Shown: in pieces, positions 47,650-57,362 of the stretch
Position numbering within the stretch: the first letter of the stretch is position 1
Layout of the letters: every line of letters begins with the position of its first letter
Assembly: GCF_900094935.1 (NCBI RefSeq)
Contig: NZ_FMBA01000014.1
Coordinates: 1 to 57,481, forward strand
Source of the DNA: Gilliamella intestini
Lineage (GTDB): Bacteria > Pseudomonadota > Gammaproteobacteria > Enterobacterales > Orbaceae
Length of the DNA: 57,481 nt
Direction of reading: 5' to 3'
The notes under the pieces: model-generated
What the model saw: only the letters and a program-made list of their open reading frames with translations
Database searches by the model: none
What the model was told of the DNA's origin: nothing
Translations under genes and position numbers: made by a program

Positions 47650-50259
47650 TTATTTTTTACCATTAACCCATTTGCCATCCACATATTGCATAATCCAACC
47701 TGTCGATTTTCCATTAACTTCAGAAGTGACATATTGTTGTTTATTTTTACGACTAAAACGAACAATAGAAGGATTGCCTTGAGGATCTTTATTTGGAGCT
47801 TCGGTTAAGTAAATAAACTTTTCTGGTAAGCGATCTTTAAAACGTTGTAACTCTTCAATCAAAGGGGCACGTGTTTCCCTTGATTTTGGAAAGTTATGCG
47901 CAGCTAAAAAGATTCCTGAAGCACCATCACGTAACACAAAATGCGCATCGGATTTACTACATTGAAGTTCCGGTAAATCAACAGGATCTTCTTTCGGTGG
48001 TGCAACTTCACCATTTTTTAGAATTTTACGTGTATTTTTACAATCAGGATTAGTACAGCCCATATATAGACCAAATCGCCCTGATTTTAAATGCATTTCT
48101 GAACCACATTTTTCGCATTCAATAATTGGTCCTTCGTAACTTTTAACCTTAAAGTTACCTTTTTCGACAATAAAACCATCACAAATCGGGTTATTGCCAC
48201 AGATATGTAGTTTTCGTTCATTATCAAGTAGATAACTATCCATCGCCGTGTGACATTTTGGGCAACGTTTGCGTGCTCTTAAAGCATCAGTTTCTGCTGT
48301 TTCAGCTTCTTCTAGAATATTTAATGTTTCGTGCTCAGGAATTAAGTTAATGGTCTGTTTACAACGCTCCTTAGGTGGCAACGCATAGCCTGAACAAGCT
48401 AAAAATACACCGGTACCGGCAGTTTTAATACCCATTTCACGCCCACAATTTGGACATTTAATTTCAGGTGTTAGCACTAATGGATTAAGCTGCATTCCTC
48501 CTTTATCTGGCGCTTGTTCAGCAACCTCAAGATGCTGACTAAAGTCGCTGAAAAACTGATCAAGTACTTCCCGCCATTCTTGTTTTTTATGAGCAATTTC
48601 ATCCAGAGCATGTTCCATACGTGCTGTAAAATCATAACTCATTAGATCATTGAAATTTTCACTAAGCCTATCGGTAACAATTTCACCAATTTTTTCAGCA
48701 TAAAACCGACGATTATCTAAACGCACATAACCACGATCTTGAATTGTCGAAATAATGGTTGCATAAGTTGATGGTCGCCCAATTTCTCGCTTTTCAAGCT
48801 CTTTAACAAGAGATGCTTCGTTATATCTTGCTGGTGGTTTGGTAAAATGTTGATTTGGATTTAAGTTTATAAAATCAAGCTTATCGTTTATTGATAGTGA
48901 TGGTAATATTTTATCTTCATTATTTTTGGCTAGTTGTGGCTGCACTTTAGTCCAACCATCAAAACGCAATGTCCGACCTTTGGCTTTTAAAGTAAAATCA
49001 CCTGAATTAACCGTAATTGTTGTTGAGTTATATTCAGCCGATGTCATTTGGCAAGCTACAAATTGGCGCCAAATTAGTTGGTACAATTTAGCGGCATCAG
49101 CTTCAACATCACTAAGATTATCAGCTAAGATAGTAACATCTGATGGGCGAATCGCTTCATGCGCTTCTTGGGAGTTCTTTTTACTGCTGTATACATTAGC
49201 CGATTTTGGTAGATATTTATCGCCAAAATTTTTACCGATATAATCACGTACCATCACTAGCGCATCCTGACTTAAATTGGTCGAGTCAGTACGCATATAG
49301 GTAATGTAACCTGCTTCATATAATCTTTGAGCCAACATCATGGTTTTTTTAACACCAAAACCAAGACGTGTACTTGCAGCCTGCTGTAAAGTTGAGGTAA
49401 TAAAAGGTGCCGTTGGATTACTCTTAGTTGGCTTTTCTTCAATATTAGTTACTTGATATTGGTTTTTACTAAGTTCAGCTAATGCAATATCAATGGCAAC
49501 TTTATCTTTAGGTTCGAATGCTTCATTTTTATAATGAGTAACTTGTAAACTTAATGGCTCATTTTTAGCCGTGTTCAAATCAGCAAACAGATCCCAGTAC
49601 TCTTCAGGAATGAAAGCATGAATTTCGCGTTCACGCTCAACAACAAGGCGTACAGCAACAGATTGTACACGGCCAGCGGATAATCCTCTAGCAACCTTTT
49701 TCCAAAGTAATGGCGATAACATAAAGCCAACAACCCGATCCATAAATCGACGTGCTTGCTGTGCATTAACCCGATCCATATCCAGCATTGATGGCTGATT
49801 AAACGCATTTTTGATTGCGGTTTTGGTAATTTCGTTAAATACCACACGGCGGTATTTACTATCATCGCCCCCAATGACATCTTTAAGGTGCCAAGCAATA
49901 GCCTCTCCTTCTCTATCCAAGTCAGTTGCGAGATAAATCATGTCAGCGTCTTTTGCTAGTTTTTTAAGTTCAGATACAACCCGCTCTTTACCGGGTAGAA
50001 TTTCATAATGAGCTTTCCAACCGTTATATGGATCGACGCTCATTCGATCAACCAATACCTGTTTTTCTGATCGTTTAACTTTTTTCTCAGCCTTATCTTT
50101 TTTGTCTTTTGTTGATTTTTCAGCTCGTTGGCTGCTACCACTCACAGGTAGATCGCGAATATGACCTACACTTGATTTAACCACGAAATCTTTGCCAAGA
50201 TATTTATTGATCGTTTTTGCTTTGGCTGGTGATTCCACAATAACAAGGGATTTTCCCAT
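47650..50259 (-). CDS. topA: DNA topoisomerase I
   Basis: 869 residues (E. coli 865). Type IA enzyme relaxing negative supercoils. The TOPRIM start is [20 protein letters not shown], with acidic residues in [10 protein letters not shown]. The active-site Tyr is in [13 protein letters not shown] (about residue 320). C-terminal zinc ribbons: [29 protein letters not shown]...CGNNPIC and CEKCGSEM...CTNPDC. A basic insertion of Lys-rich sequence ([18 protein letters not shown]) follows the first strand. It lies 29 bp after matP on the same strand and is probably co-transcribed. Confidence 0.95.
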   Translation of the reverse strand: MGKSLVIVESPAKAKTINKYLGKDFVVKSSVGHIRDLPVSGSSQRAEKSTKDKKDKAEKKVKRSEKQVLVDRMSVDPYNGWKAHYEILPGKERVVSELKKLAKDADMIYLATDLDREGEAIAWHLKDVIGGDDSKYRRVVFNEITKTAIKNAFNQPSMLDMDRVNAQQARRFMDRVVGFMLSPLLWKKVARGLSAGRVQSVAVRLVVEREREIHAFIPEEYWDLFADLNTAKNEPLSLQVTHYKNEAFEPKDKVAIDIALAELSKNQYQVTNIEEKPTKSNPTAPFITSTLQQAASTRLGFGVKKTMMLAQRLYEAGYITYMRTDSTNLSQDALVMVRDYIGKNFGDKYLPKSANVYSSKKNSQEAHEAIRPSDVTILADNLSDVEADAAKLYQLIWRQFVACQMTSAEYNSTTITVNSGDFTLKAKGRTLRFDGWTKVQPQLAKNNEDKILPSLSINDKLDFINLNPNQHFTKPPARYNEASLVKELEKREIGRPSTYATIISTIQDRGYVRLDNRRFYAEKIGEIVTDRLSENFNDLMSYDFTARMEHALDEIAHKKQEWREVLDQFFSDFSQHLEVAEQAPDKGGMQLNPLVLTPEIKCPNCGREMGIKTAGTGVFLACSGYALPPKERCKQTINLIPEHETLNILEEAETAETDALRARKRCPKCHTAMDSYLLDNERKLHICGNNPICDGFIVEKGNFKVKSYEGPIIECEKCGSEMHLKSGRFGLYMGCTNPDCKNTRKILKNGEVAPPKEDPVDLPELQCSKSDAHFVLRDGASGIFLAAHNFPKSRETRAPLIEELQRFKDRLPEKFIYLTEAPNKDPQGNPSIVRFSRKNKQQYVTSEVNGKSTGWIMQYVDGKWVNGKK

Positions 50260-50288
50260 AATTAAACCTATTTATCCTGTAATTTACG

Positions 50289-50753
50289 TTATTTACTGTT
50301 TTGCTCTACATCAAGCATTGACAGCAAATCATCTTTAATTGTTGATACTTTTGTTGCATACTGCTCTTTCTGCTCAGCATCTTCAATTAGCTGTGTAATT
50401 GTTTGTGACAACGTGCATCCACGGCGTTTAGCTAAATTAGCCAATCGTTGCCAGACTAAAAATTCCAAATCAATGGATTTTTTCCGAGTATATTGTTGTT
50501 CTGCATTAAAATGGCGCTTTCGCCTTGCCCGAATAGTTTGCTTCAGGCGATTATCTAAGTCAGGGTTTAAATGCTGTTTTATCCAATCAACAACACCAGT
50601 TGGGTTATGTTCTAACAACAATAACTCATTGACCGCATGTTGCGCAGCGCTTTTTTCAATATAGCGTGTAATTAACTCGCCTTCTAAGTGCCTTTTAACT
50701 AGATAGTTCCATTTCCAACCGCATTCAAGGTTTTCTAGCTGTTGATATTTCAT
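50289..50753 (-). CDS. matP: Macrodomain Ter protein MatP
   Basis: 154 residues (E. coli 150). MatP binds matS sites, organises the Ter macrodomain and links it to the divisome through Zap[41 protein letters not shown] and [20 protein letters not shown] are nearly identical to E. coli. The ribbon-helix-helix follows ([20 protein letters not shown]) and a C-terminal coiled coil ends the protein. Its upstream edge carries a 12-of-13 matS-like sequence (50765). Confidence 0.96.
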   Translation of the reverse strand: MKYQQLENLECGWKWNYLVKRHLEGELITRYIEKSAAQHAVNELLLLEHNPTGVVDWIKQHLNPDLDNRLKQTIRARRKRHFNAEQQYTRKKSIDLEFLVWQRLANLAKRRGCTLSQTITQLIEDAEQKEQYATKVSTIKDDLLSMLDVEQNSK

Positions 50754-50764
50754 CCGTTCATCTT

Positions 50765-50777
50765 GTGACGCTGTAAC
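50765..50777. promoter_or_regulatory. matS-like site at the matP start
   Basis: GTGACGCTGTAAC departs from GTGAC-RNY-GTCAC only at one arm base. It is centred 18 bp upstream of the matP start codon, where binding would overlap the promoter or leader. Confidence 0.35.
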
Positions 50778-50830
50778 TAAATAGCTATTTGTAGCATAAT
50801 CTGCTCACACAATAAAGAAAATTATTGCGT

Positions 50831-50860
50831 TTGACAAATTTTTTATAAATCTGTTATCGT
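50831..50860 (+). promoter_or_regulatory. Promoter of the amidohydrolase gene
   Basis: A perfect -35 TTGACA (50831-50836) and TATCGT (50855-50860) with 18 bp between them, about 43 bp before the amidohydrolase ATG. Confidence 0.55.
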
Positions 50861-50902
50861 GAGCCTTTCATTTTGCTCTTTTTATTTAAGGAACCCTACA
50901 TA

Positions 50903-52582
50903 ATGGCTAAAGCTGATGTTATTTATATTAATGGCTATATTTACACCGCAGATAAGCAAGACAGCGTGTGTGAAGCTATCGCAATTGAAAATGGCTATAT
51001 TATTGCAACAGGCTCCACGCAAGAAATAAATAACAGTCACTATATTGATAATCATACAATAATTTATGATTTGCAAGGCAAAACAATGATGCCTGGCATT
51101 ATTGATTCACATTTACACACCTTTTGGGGTGGCATGCAATTATCATCATGTAATTTAAATTACCAAAGTTTAACTATTGATGAGACTTTAGCCATTATAC
51201 AACAATATTTAGATAAAGATTCTATAAGCGATAATAATCATTGGCTACAAATCCGTGGTTGGTTACGCCAAGAAGTGTTACCAATTGGTACAGATATTAC
51301 TCGTTTTGATCTTGATAAACTCAATACAAAACGCCCTGTTATTTTGTTTTCAAATGATTGCCATACTTTGGTTGCTAACAGTATAGCATTAGAGAAATTT
51401 GGTTTAGATAGAAACACTCCAGAACCATCGGATGGTAAAATTGGTCGTACTGATGACGGCGAATTAAATGGTATATTAGAAGATGCCCCTGCCATGCGTG
51501 CTTTTGATAGTATTTCTAAACTAACAGATGAACAAGCACTTAATATTGCTAAATTATCGCAAGCAGAATTAAATAAACAAGGCGTTACTGCTGTTATGGA
51601 TGCTCGAATTACTGAAACCCAAGCCGATGCCTTTTTAAGACTACAGCAACAAGATGGGCTTTCTATCCGTCTGTTCGGCGCTCGGGAATTGCCACCTGAT
51701 GATGTGTCATCAATCGCCGATATTCCAAATGTCATTGAGAAAGTAAAGCAGTTTGCTGCTCGTTATGATGATAAAAACTGGCAACCTAAACCAGGGATTA
51801 AAATTTCGCATACTAAGTTGTTTGTTGACGGTGTAATGCAAGCTCCATTAATGACTGCTAGGCTATTAAAACCTTATTTGCTAGAAAATGAAAAAGATCG
51901 TTATGGTGATCTTTATTATTCTACCGAAATGCTAGATGCTTTAATTCTTGAGTCATCTCGATCTGGATTCCATCCACATATGCATACAGTAGGCGAAGGT
52001 GCGATTGAAGTTGTTTTAAATGCCATTGAAAAAATGCGTAAAGCATTGCCTGATGCAGATATTCGTCCAAGTACTGCCCATAATGAGCTTAGTGCGTCAC
52101 ATCAATTTGCTAGATATCAGCAATTGAATACTTGTGTAGTCTTTTCGTTCCAATGGGCTGGCTGTAGCTCGGCGATGATCGAACAGTATAAAACGTTATT
52201 TGGCCCTGATCGTTATAATGGTTTAGAAGCTCACGGACAATATATAAATGCAGGTGTAACTTGCGCATTTGGAAGTGATTGGCCAATTGATCCTTTAAAC
52301 GAATGGTATGATTTCCAAATTGCTATGACTCGACAAATTGATGCTGATCATCCACGATTAGACAGCGATCGTAATTTAACTATTACCGAAGTATTACGTA
52401 GTGCCACTATCAATGCTGCATATGTATTAAATCAAGATGAATATATTGGTTCAATTGAAAAAGGTAAATTTGCTGATTTAATTATTTTAGATCGCAACCC
52501 ATTTACTATTCCAACAACCGATATTCAAAATGTGAAAGTACTAACCACTATCGTTGGCGGAAAAACAGTTTATCAACAATAG
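50903..52582 (+). CDS. Amidohydrolase family protein (YtcJ-like)
   Basis: 559 residues. A metal-dependent hydrolase of the YtcJ/LAF3 group. The metal-binding HxH is in GIIDSHLHTFWGG, other metal ligands in HMHTVGEG and THNE-like STAHNE, and the catalytic Asp in CAFGSDWPIDPLNEW. The C-terminal beta sandwich ends IGSIEKGKFADLIILDRNPF. No signal peptide follows the chosen start (MAKADVIYINGYIY), which has AAGGA upstream; a TTG at 50873 is rejected. The substrate is unknown. Confidence 0.85.
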   Translation: MAKADVIYINGYIYTADKQDSVCEAIAIENGYIIATGSTQEINNSHYIDNHTIIYDLQGKTMMPGIIDSHLHTFWGGMQLSSCNLNYQSLTIDETLAIIQQYLDKDSISDNNHWLQIRGWLRQEVLPIGTDITRFDLDKLNTKRPVILFSNDCHTLVANSIALEKFGLDRNTPEPSDGKIGRTDDGELNGILEDAPAMRAFDSISKLTDEQALNIAKLSQAELNKQGVTAVMDARITETQADAFLRLQQQDGLSIRLFGARELPPDDVSSIADIPNVIEKVKQFAARYDDKNWQPKPGIKISHTKLFVDGVMQAPLMTARLLKPYLLENEKDRYGDLYYSTEMLDALILESSRSGFHPHMHTVGEGAIEVVLNAIEKMRKALPDADIRPSTAHNELSASHQFARYQQLNTCVVFSFQWAGCSSAMIEQYKTLFGPDRYNGLEAHGQYINAGVTCAFGSDWPIDPLNEWYDFQIAMTRQIDADHPRLDSDRNLTITEVLRSATINAAYVLNQDEYIGSIEKGKFADLIILDRNPFTIPTTDIQNVKVLTTIVGGKTVYQQ

Positions 52583-52626
52583 TGCAAAATGCACAGTTAA
52601 CTTTTACGTTTTTAACGCTGTAAATC

Positions 52627-52655
52627 ACTACACTGGCAACTATCGCCAGTGTAGT
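52627..52655. terminator. Hairpin between convergent amidohydrolase and PTS genes
   Basis: ACTACACTGGC-AACTATC-GCCAGTGTAGT, a perfect 11-bp stem. No T run on either side, but its position between convergent stops supports termination. Confidence 0.6.
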
Positions 52656-52664
52656 TACCTGTTA

Positions 52665-54053
52665 TCATTCAACTTCCGTATTTACTTCGCTCTCAACAGC
52701 TGTTTTTTTAGTGAAATGTAAAATAGCTGCGATAATAAACGCACCTATAAACATATCAATGACATACCACATTGCACCTTTAGTGACTCCACCTAATGCC
52801 ACTAAACCACCAAATGCGACAAGCGAATCTATGCCATTTATCATGCCTAACAGACCTGCAACCGCTGTACCAACAACAATTGCAATGATAACGCGTTTAG
52901 GATCTTTGGCGGCAAAAGGAATAGCACCTTCGGTTATCCCGGCTAACGATAAGAAAAAAGCTGTTATTCCAAACTCTTTTTCTTCTTTAGTATATTTTGA
53001 ACGTGAAATAATCAATGATGACACCGCTAAACCTAATGGTGGAATAGCGCAGCACATACGAAACACGCCATTTGGACCATAAACCCCCTCAGCCATTGCT
53101 GCTAAGGTAAATGCAGTCGCCGCTTTACTACATGGACCTCCCATATCAAGCGCCGCTAATACTCCGATTCCAATACCTAAAAATGCGGCATTCACCTCTG
53201 ACATCCCTTTTAAAGTAGCGACCATAACTTTAACAAACCAATCGAGAGGATAAGATAATCCATAAATATAAAGTGGTGCCATCACTAATATCGTCACCGT
53301 AGGGATGAGCATCACTGGCATAATCGAGGCAATTACCGGATGGACTTTAATCGTTTTCAACCATTTCACGAAATAGCCGATTAAAATACCAAAAATCATT
53401 GCACCAATAAACCCTGTACTGACTTGATTAACACCAATTGGATTATTCACTACATATCCCATAATAAATGCTGGCGCTAAAGCCGCATTTCCTCCAATGG
53501 AATAAGCCATGTAGGCCGCTAGTACGGGAACCATCATGGCAAAACCATATAGTGCAACCTGTTTTAAATCGACAAAAAATTGATTGCTTGGTAAGATATC
53601 GTCATTAGTAACATCGCCTGTCATTAACACAATTGAAAAAAGTATTCCTGATGCGATGATAACTGGTAAAAATTTACTAATACCTGTATTTAACGCTCTA
53701 AATATTTCTTTGCCTATACTATCTTTAACTTCTTTGGTTGATATTTGATCCGCATTATTAAAAATTGTAACGGTATTTTTTACAGCTTCACCAGTACTAA
53801 CTTTAATAATATTTTTATAAGGTTCCAGTCTATCAGCATTTTCGATTGAAATATCAGTAGCTAATACAATAACATCCGCTGTTTTAAGATCTTGCTCCGT
53901 TAATGGGTTATCAATTCCAGCAGCGCCTTGCGTTTCAACCTTATAATCCCACCCTCTTTTTTTGGCTTCATTTTCAATTTTTTGCTTAGCAATATATGTA
54001 TGCGCCATGCCTGCGGTACACGCGCAAATCGCAACAATTTTTTTTCTACTCAT
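52665..54053 (-). CDS. PTS system fructose-type IIBC component
   Basis: 462 residues. The IIB domain (about 1-95) starts MSRKKIVAICACTAGMAHTY with the phosphocysteine in CTAGMAHT. The IIC domain (about 115-450) has about nine membrane segments and the conserved GGPCSKAATAFTLAAMAEG and ITEGAIPFAAKDP. It imports and phosphorylates a sugar of the fructose type; the exact sugar is not readable. The start at 54053 has GAGG upstream and overlaps the IIA stop by 8 bp. Confidence 0.88.
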   Translation of the reverse strand: MSRKKIVAICACTAGMAHTYIAKQKIENEAKKRGWDYKVETQGAAGIDNPLTEQDLKTADVIVLATDISIENADRLEPYKNIIKVSTGEAVKNTVTIFNNADQISTKEVKDSIGKEIFRALNTGISKFLPVIIASGILFSIVLMTGDVTNDDILPSNQFFVDLKQVALYGFAMMVPVLAAYMAYSIGGNAALAPAFIMGYVVNNPIGVNQVSTGFIGAMIFGILIGYFVKWLKTIKVHPVIASIMPVMLIPTVTILVMAPLYIYGLSYPLDWFVKVMVATLKGMSEVNAAFLGIGIGVLAALDMGGPCSKAATAFTLAAMAEGVYGPNGVFRMCCAIPPLGLAVSSLIISRSKYTKEEKEFGITAFFLSLAGITEGAIPFAAKDPKRVIIAIVVGTAVAGLLGMINGIDSLVAFGGLVALGGVTKGAMWYVIDMFIGAFIIAAILHFTKKTAVESEVNTEVE

Positions 54054-54480
54054 ATAAACCTCTAATCTTGTTTGCCACAGATTGAATATCGCTTTTGAGC
54101 AAATCTTCGACAAAATCATCATTAGCTAAATTCGATGCTAATTTAGCAATAATGGATAAATGCTCTTTATTGGCATGCTCTGGTGCACCAATTAAAATAA
54201 CTAATTTAACTTTATTACCATTATTCCAAACTATGCCATCAATACATTTACCGACAACAATAAATGGTGTATTAACTGCGGTACTTTTAGCATGAGGCAA
54301 TGCAATATCTGGCAACACATCTGTTTCCATTTCTTGCTCATGAGCCATCACATCTTCAAAAAAACTTTTAACATCTATTAAATAAGGTTGGCTAGTTTCA
54401 GCCATTAAATTAATGATGGATGATTTCAGATTCGTAACTTCACTGGTTAAATCAACCGATAAAACAGGGATTGACTGCAT
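54046..54480 (-). CDS. PTS sugar transporter IIA component (fructose/mannitol type)
   Basis: 144 residues, PTS_EIIA_2 fold. The phosphorylated His is in LPDIALPHAKSTAVNTPFIV. It passes phosphate from HPr to the IIB cysteine of the next gene. The start at 54480 (MQSIPVLSVDLTSEV) has GAGGATC upstream; a longer in-frame start at 54606 gives a non-family extension. First gene of a two-gene operon. Confidence 0.87.
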   Translation of the reverse strand: MQSIPVLSVDLTSEVTNLKSSIINLMAETSQPYLIDVKSFFEDVMAHEQEMETDVLPDIALPHAKSTAVNTPFIVVGKCIDGIVWNNGNKVKLVILIGAPEHANKEHLSIIAKLASNLANDDFVEDLLKSDIQSVANKIRGLYE

Positions 54481-54593
54481 AAATAGATCCTCTTTATTTA
54501 TGATAACTGCCCAAGATAAATTAATTTTCATGTCTTTGCATTTAATGTACAACAATTGATTTATGCTGACATTTATTTTGTCTGACAAATAAT

Positions 54594-54610
54594 AGATTTG
54601 GATCACAAAT
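54594..54610 (-). promoter_or_regulatory. Possible CRP site upstream of the PTS operon
   Basis: On the minus strand TTTGTGATCCAAATC has a perfect left half (TGTGA) but a weak right half, about 115 bp before the IIA start. Catabolite control would fit a PTS gene. Confidence 0.3.
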
Positions 54611-54952
54611 ATGAAAATTAAAATGCATAATGTGTTTTTTCCAAAATCGTTTTATGCGGTTTAACTGTAATAAAATTTAAAAAATCATTTAAGTTTCTAT
54701 TTTATATCATTTAAATTGCTAAATATTTTTTGGCTATGTCATATCTCAATTTAAAGTTCGTATCACTCTTATCATTTTTTTAATCTTTAGACGGTATAGA
54801 ATCCTGAATATTTTTTACAAAAATTTAACCTAAAAAGCGAGCAGTGTGATCCTCACCAATATATTAGACAATGCTCACCTTTATCATTTTTTTATTTGAA
54901 AATTTAGCCATTCCAAATATGATATAAAAAATAACGATATAGATTGAAAATA
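54607..54952. other. PTS upstream region and gap before lipoprotein genes
   Basis: Carries the possible CRP site at its left edge, dispersed repeat copy 5 and, on the minus strand, a weak GAGCA...TGCTC hairpin with a T run (about 54837-54880). No gene seen. Confidence 0.45.
54787..54825 (+). repeat. Dispersed intergenic repeat, copy 5
   Basis: TTAGACGGTATAGAAT followed by CCTGAATATTTTTTACAAA. It is almost identical to copy 2. Confidence 0.65.
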
Positions 54953-55717
54953 ATGAATAAATTTTTAATACTGATAACAAGCCTATTAATAATTTTCTCT
55001 TGTAAAGCACAAGATGAGATAACCAATATTTCTAAGTCATGTAATGATTTAAAATTTCGAAATCTAATTTATTATCAAATGTGTTTAGATTGGAATTTAA
55101 GTGCAGACAATATCCTGGAAATTATTCAAAATAAGCACGAAGAGTACTTACCCAATGATGTTGATTTTGGACATTTTTATGGTTTTACCCCTGATGGTAT
55201 CTATATTAAAGCTGAATTAACAAAAAATAATAAACTTTATGATGTTCTGTTAGGCTCAGAATCTTGGTTTTTACTTACCGAAAAGCATACCGATAAATCA
55301 CAGCTTTTTTCTTGTCGAGATCCTAAAATTTCACAATACTTTATCGGTGACTTTGTCACCGAGGCATTAGTCGAACAACATCCTGAGTTAGAAGAACGGT
55401 ACAAACAACATGATCAAACAGCAATTAACACTATTTTGCAATATCAACCTACTACCTTAAAAGATTTTAATGGGCATTATTTCTCCACTAATTTAACACT
55501 TACTATTAGTGATACTAAGATTAAACTTAATACGCTTGATTATGATTTACCACTATTTCTAAAAGAGGATGATAGTATTCGAGTTTATCAAGGATTAGCA
55601 AAAGAACAAACGCAAGGCAATTTTATCTTTACCCTGTTTATTAAGGATAAAAGATATTATTTTCAATCACCGGACATTATGGATAATAAAATCATTGAAG
55701 TTCATAAAAGAGATTAA
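54953..55717 (+). CDS. Putative lipoprotein of unknown function
   Basis: 254 residues. The signal peptide MNKFLILITSLLIIFSCKAQ places a cysteine after I-F-S, an acceptable lipobox. The mature part is polar, with no recognised domain (NDVDFGHFYGFTPDGIYIKA; FNGHYFSTNLTLTISDTKIK). I prefer the ATG at 54953 over a TTG at 54944. It is first in a run of three lipoprotein-like genes in the same direction, ending at the IS3 fragment. A GTGAC-N3-GTCAC site lies at 55347. Confidence 0.6.
   Translation: MNKFLILITSLLIIFSCKAQDEITNISKSCNDLKFRNLIYYQMCLDWNLSADNILEIIQNKHEEYLPNDVDFGHFYGFTPDGIYIKAELTKNNKLYDVLLGSESWFLLTEKHTDKSQLFSCRDPKISQYFIGDFVTEALVEQHPELEERYKQHDQTAINTILQYQPTTLKDFNGHYFSTNLTLTISDTKIKLNTLDYDLPLFLKEDDSIRVYQGLAKEQTQGNFIFTLFIKDKRYYFQSPDIMDNKIIEVHKRD
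55347..55359. promoter_or_regulatory. matS-like site (perfect arms)
   Basis: GTGAC-TTT-GTCAC, extended by one more pair to GGTGAC...GTCACC. The first central base departs from RNY. It lies inside a poorly conserved lipoprotein gene. Confidence 0.45.
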
Positions 55718-55841
55718 AAAATGATAAAAATCATTATTATACATACCTTACCGTTTACTTAGGATGGTTTAAAAAATTTTTATTCTTATCACGAAAATAA
55801 GGATACTTATAAAACAAATGCCCATTTTTTGGAAAATTAAA

Positions 55842-56555
55842 ATGAGAATATTATTACTAATTCTATGGTCTTTGGCTAACCTATCATGCAGTCAAAAAAT
55901 AGAAAATCAACAAGCAGTTACTCAAACCGCCCCACAACAAGAGTTTGAACCAACGGTGTATCAACTTATTAACTTTTTTAATAAAAAGGATTTTGAAGGA
56001 ATTAACCAATATATTCATAAAGATATAGGACTTTTCATTGTATATAATGCGAGTACCAGCCCAACAATGAGAAGAATTGAAGAATTGAAGAATTGAAGAA
56101 TTGAAGAATTGAACAATTTAAAATCTAATAATAAAATAATTGAAAATACTATACCGTCTTGGATAGAAGATGAATTGCTAGGGGTTTCAATATCTGGCAA
56201 TCCTAAAATACAATATGAACAATATCCTACATTTAATCCATGTAGTGAAAAAGTCACTAAACTAGGTCTGTATGCCAATCCAAAAGAAAAAAATATTGAG
56301 GCTTTAAAAATAGCGCTTGATTATTATCATTGGGAATTAAAACACTATCAATTTGAAAAAAGCCCTATTTGGGAGAAGTACCAATCCATTGCCGATAAAA
56401 TAGCCTCTAAAACAGTTAAAGTTGTATATATAGAAAACTTTCCAGGTATATTACCGAATGATGAAAAAAATATTTTCATATTTTATCTTACACAACTGGA
56501 TAATAAATGGTATTTAACCATTCTAGATTTTTATACTATGGATTGCAGCGCATAA
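55842..56555 (+). pseudogene. Lipoprotein-like gene switched off or broken by an 8-bp repeat expansion
   Basis: Two segments lie in the same frame. The first runs from MRILLLILWSLANLSCSQKI to ...SPTMRRIEELKN and stops at 56094. The second continues NNLKSNNKIIENTIPSWIED ... YLTILDFYTMDCSA to 56555. Between them GAAGAATT is repeated five times. With two units the reading would run uninterrupted (RRIEEL-NNLKSNNK). The three extra units add 24 bp, which keep the frame but place TGA in it. A start at 55818 is also possible. The intact product would be about 230 residues with a signal peptide; the function is unknown. Confidence 0.65.
56071..56110 (+). repeat. Five 8-bp tandem repeats (GAAGAATT) inside a coding region
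   Basis: Perfect units at 56071, 56079, 56087, 56095 and 56103, followed by a variant GAACAATT. The unit length is not a multiple of three, so slippage changes the reading. Confidence 0.9.
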
Positions 56556-56568
56556 AAAAGTATTCTGA

Positions 56569-56661
56569 CAATATAAATTTATTAACAATGAAGAAAGAAA
56601 AAAATATACTCAATGGATCAAAGAATTTATAGAATATGATAAAAAATGTCCTAACCGATAG
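56569..56661 (+). pseudogene. C-terminal scrap of a lost gene
   Basis: A 30-codon frame with protein-like composition (QYKFINNEERKKYTQWIKEF, IEYDKKCPNR, stop) has no start codon or ribosome-binding site and overlaps nothing else. It looks like the tail of a deleted neighbour gene. Confidence 0.4.
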
Positions 56662-56665
56662 CTAT

Positions 56666-57289
56666 ATGAAAAATAAAATAATCTATATTTTTATTATTGT
56701 TTTACTATCTAGTTGTAGCAATGAACAATTAAATAAAAAAAATGTGGAAGTTAGTTCCTTCAATGAAAAAAAGAATATTCATGAAACGGCTAAAACTATG
56801 TCACCCATCATAAAAGCTGATTTCGAAAGTACTTATATTTTGGATACTTTTGATATTTTTTCTCATAAGATAATTTTGCAATCTGATGTTTTTTTAGATC
56901 AACTAAATATCTATGAAAGAGTTTTTGAAATCTCTCTGATAAATAAATCGGATTTTGCTATTGTCGAAATACAAAACAGAATAGGCGTAAGCACCTATCA
57001 ACTATTTATTCGAGAAAGAAATAAGAAATTGGAAATTTTCAAACAAACTGGTTGGGATAGTATAGTTTTTACAATAGAAACAGCAAAAGATGATTATACT
57101 GCTGAAAGAGCAAATTTGATCTGCTTAAGTCAAGATATAAAACCAATAAATGGTATCATAAAAATCCCTGATGATTTAAATTTTACCAATGAAAATACAA
57201 AAGACTGCTTTGCCTGCCCACAACAATATACTACTGAAGAATGTTTACAAAAAAAACAATCGGGTAAAAAATTTAGTTGGAAAAAATAA
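56666..57289 (+). CDS. Putative lipoprotein of unknown function
   Basis: 207 residues from MKNKIIYIFIIVLLSSCSNE, with a good lipobox (LLSSC). A start at 56636 would add ten residues in front of the signal peptide and overlap the upstream gene scrap. The mature region is polar with a cysteine-containing C-terminus (KDCFACPQQYTTEECLQKKQ). No family recognised. Third in the lipoprotein run, directly before an IS3-type element. Confidence 0.6.
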   Translation: MKNKIIYIFIIVLLSSCSNEQLNKKNVEVSSFNEKKNIHETAKTMSPIIKADFESTYILDTFDIFSHKIILQSDVFLDQLNIYERVFEISLINKSDFAIVEIQNRIGVSTYQLFIRERNKKLEIFKQTGWDSIVFTIETAKDDYTAERANLICLSQDIKPINGIIKIPDDLNFTNENTKDCFACPQQYTTEECLQKKQSGKKFSWKK

Positions 57290-57362
57290 CAGGAAAGAGA
57301 TATCACATATATCTAATCCATTTGATGAATTAAAAGAGAAACATTGGAATGGCAACACATTT

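Noticed and set aside
56245-56257. GTGAAAAAGTCAC as a further matS-like site
   Set aside because: Two departures from the matS consensus, one of them in an arm; too weak to count.
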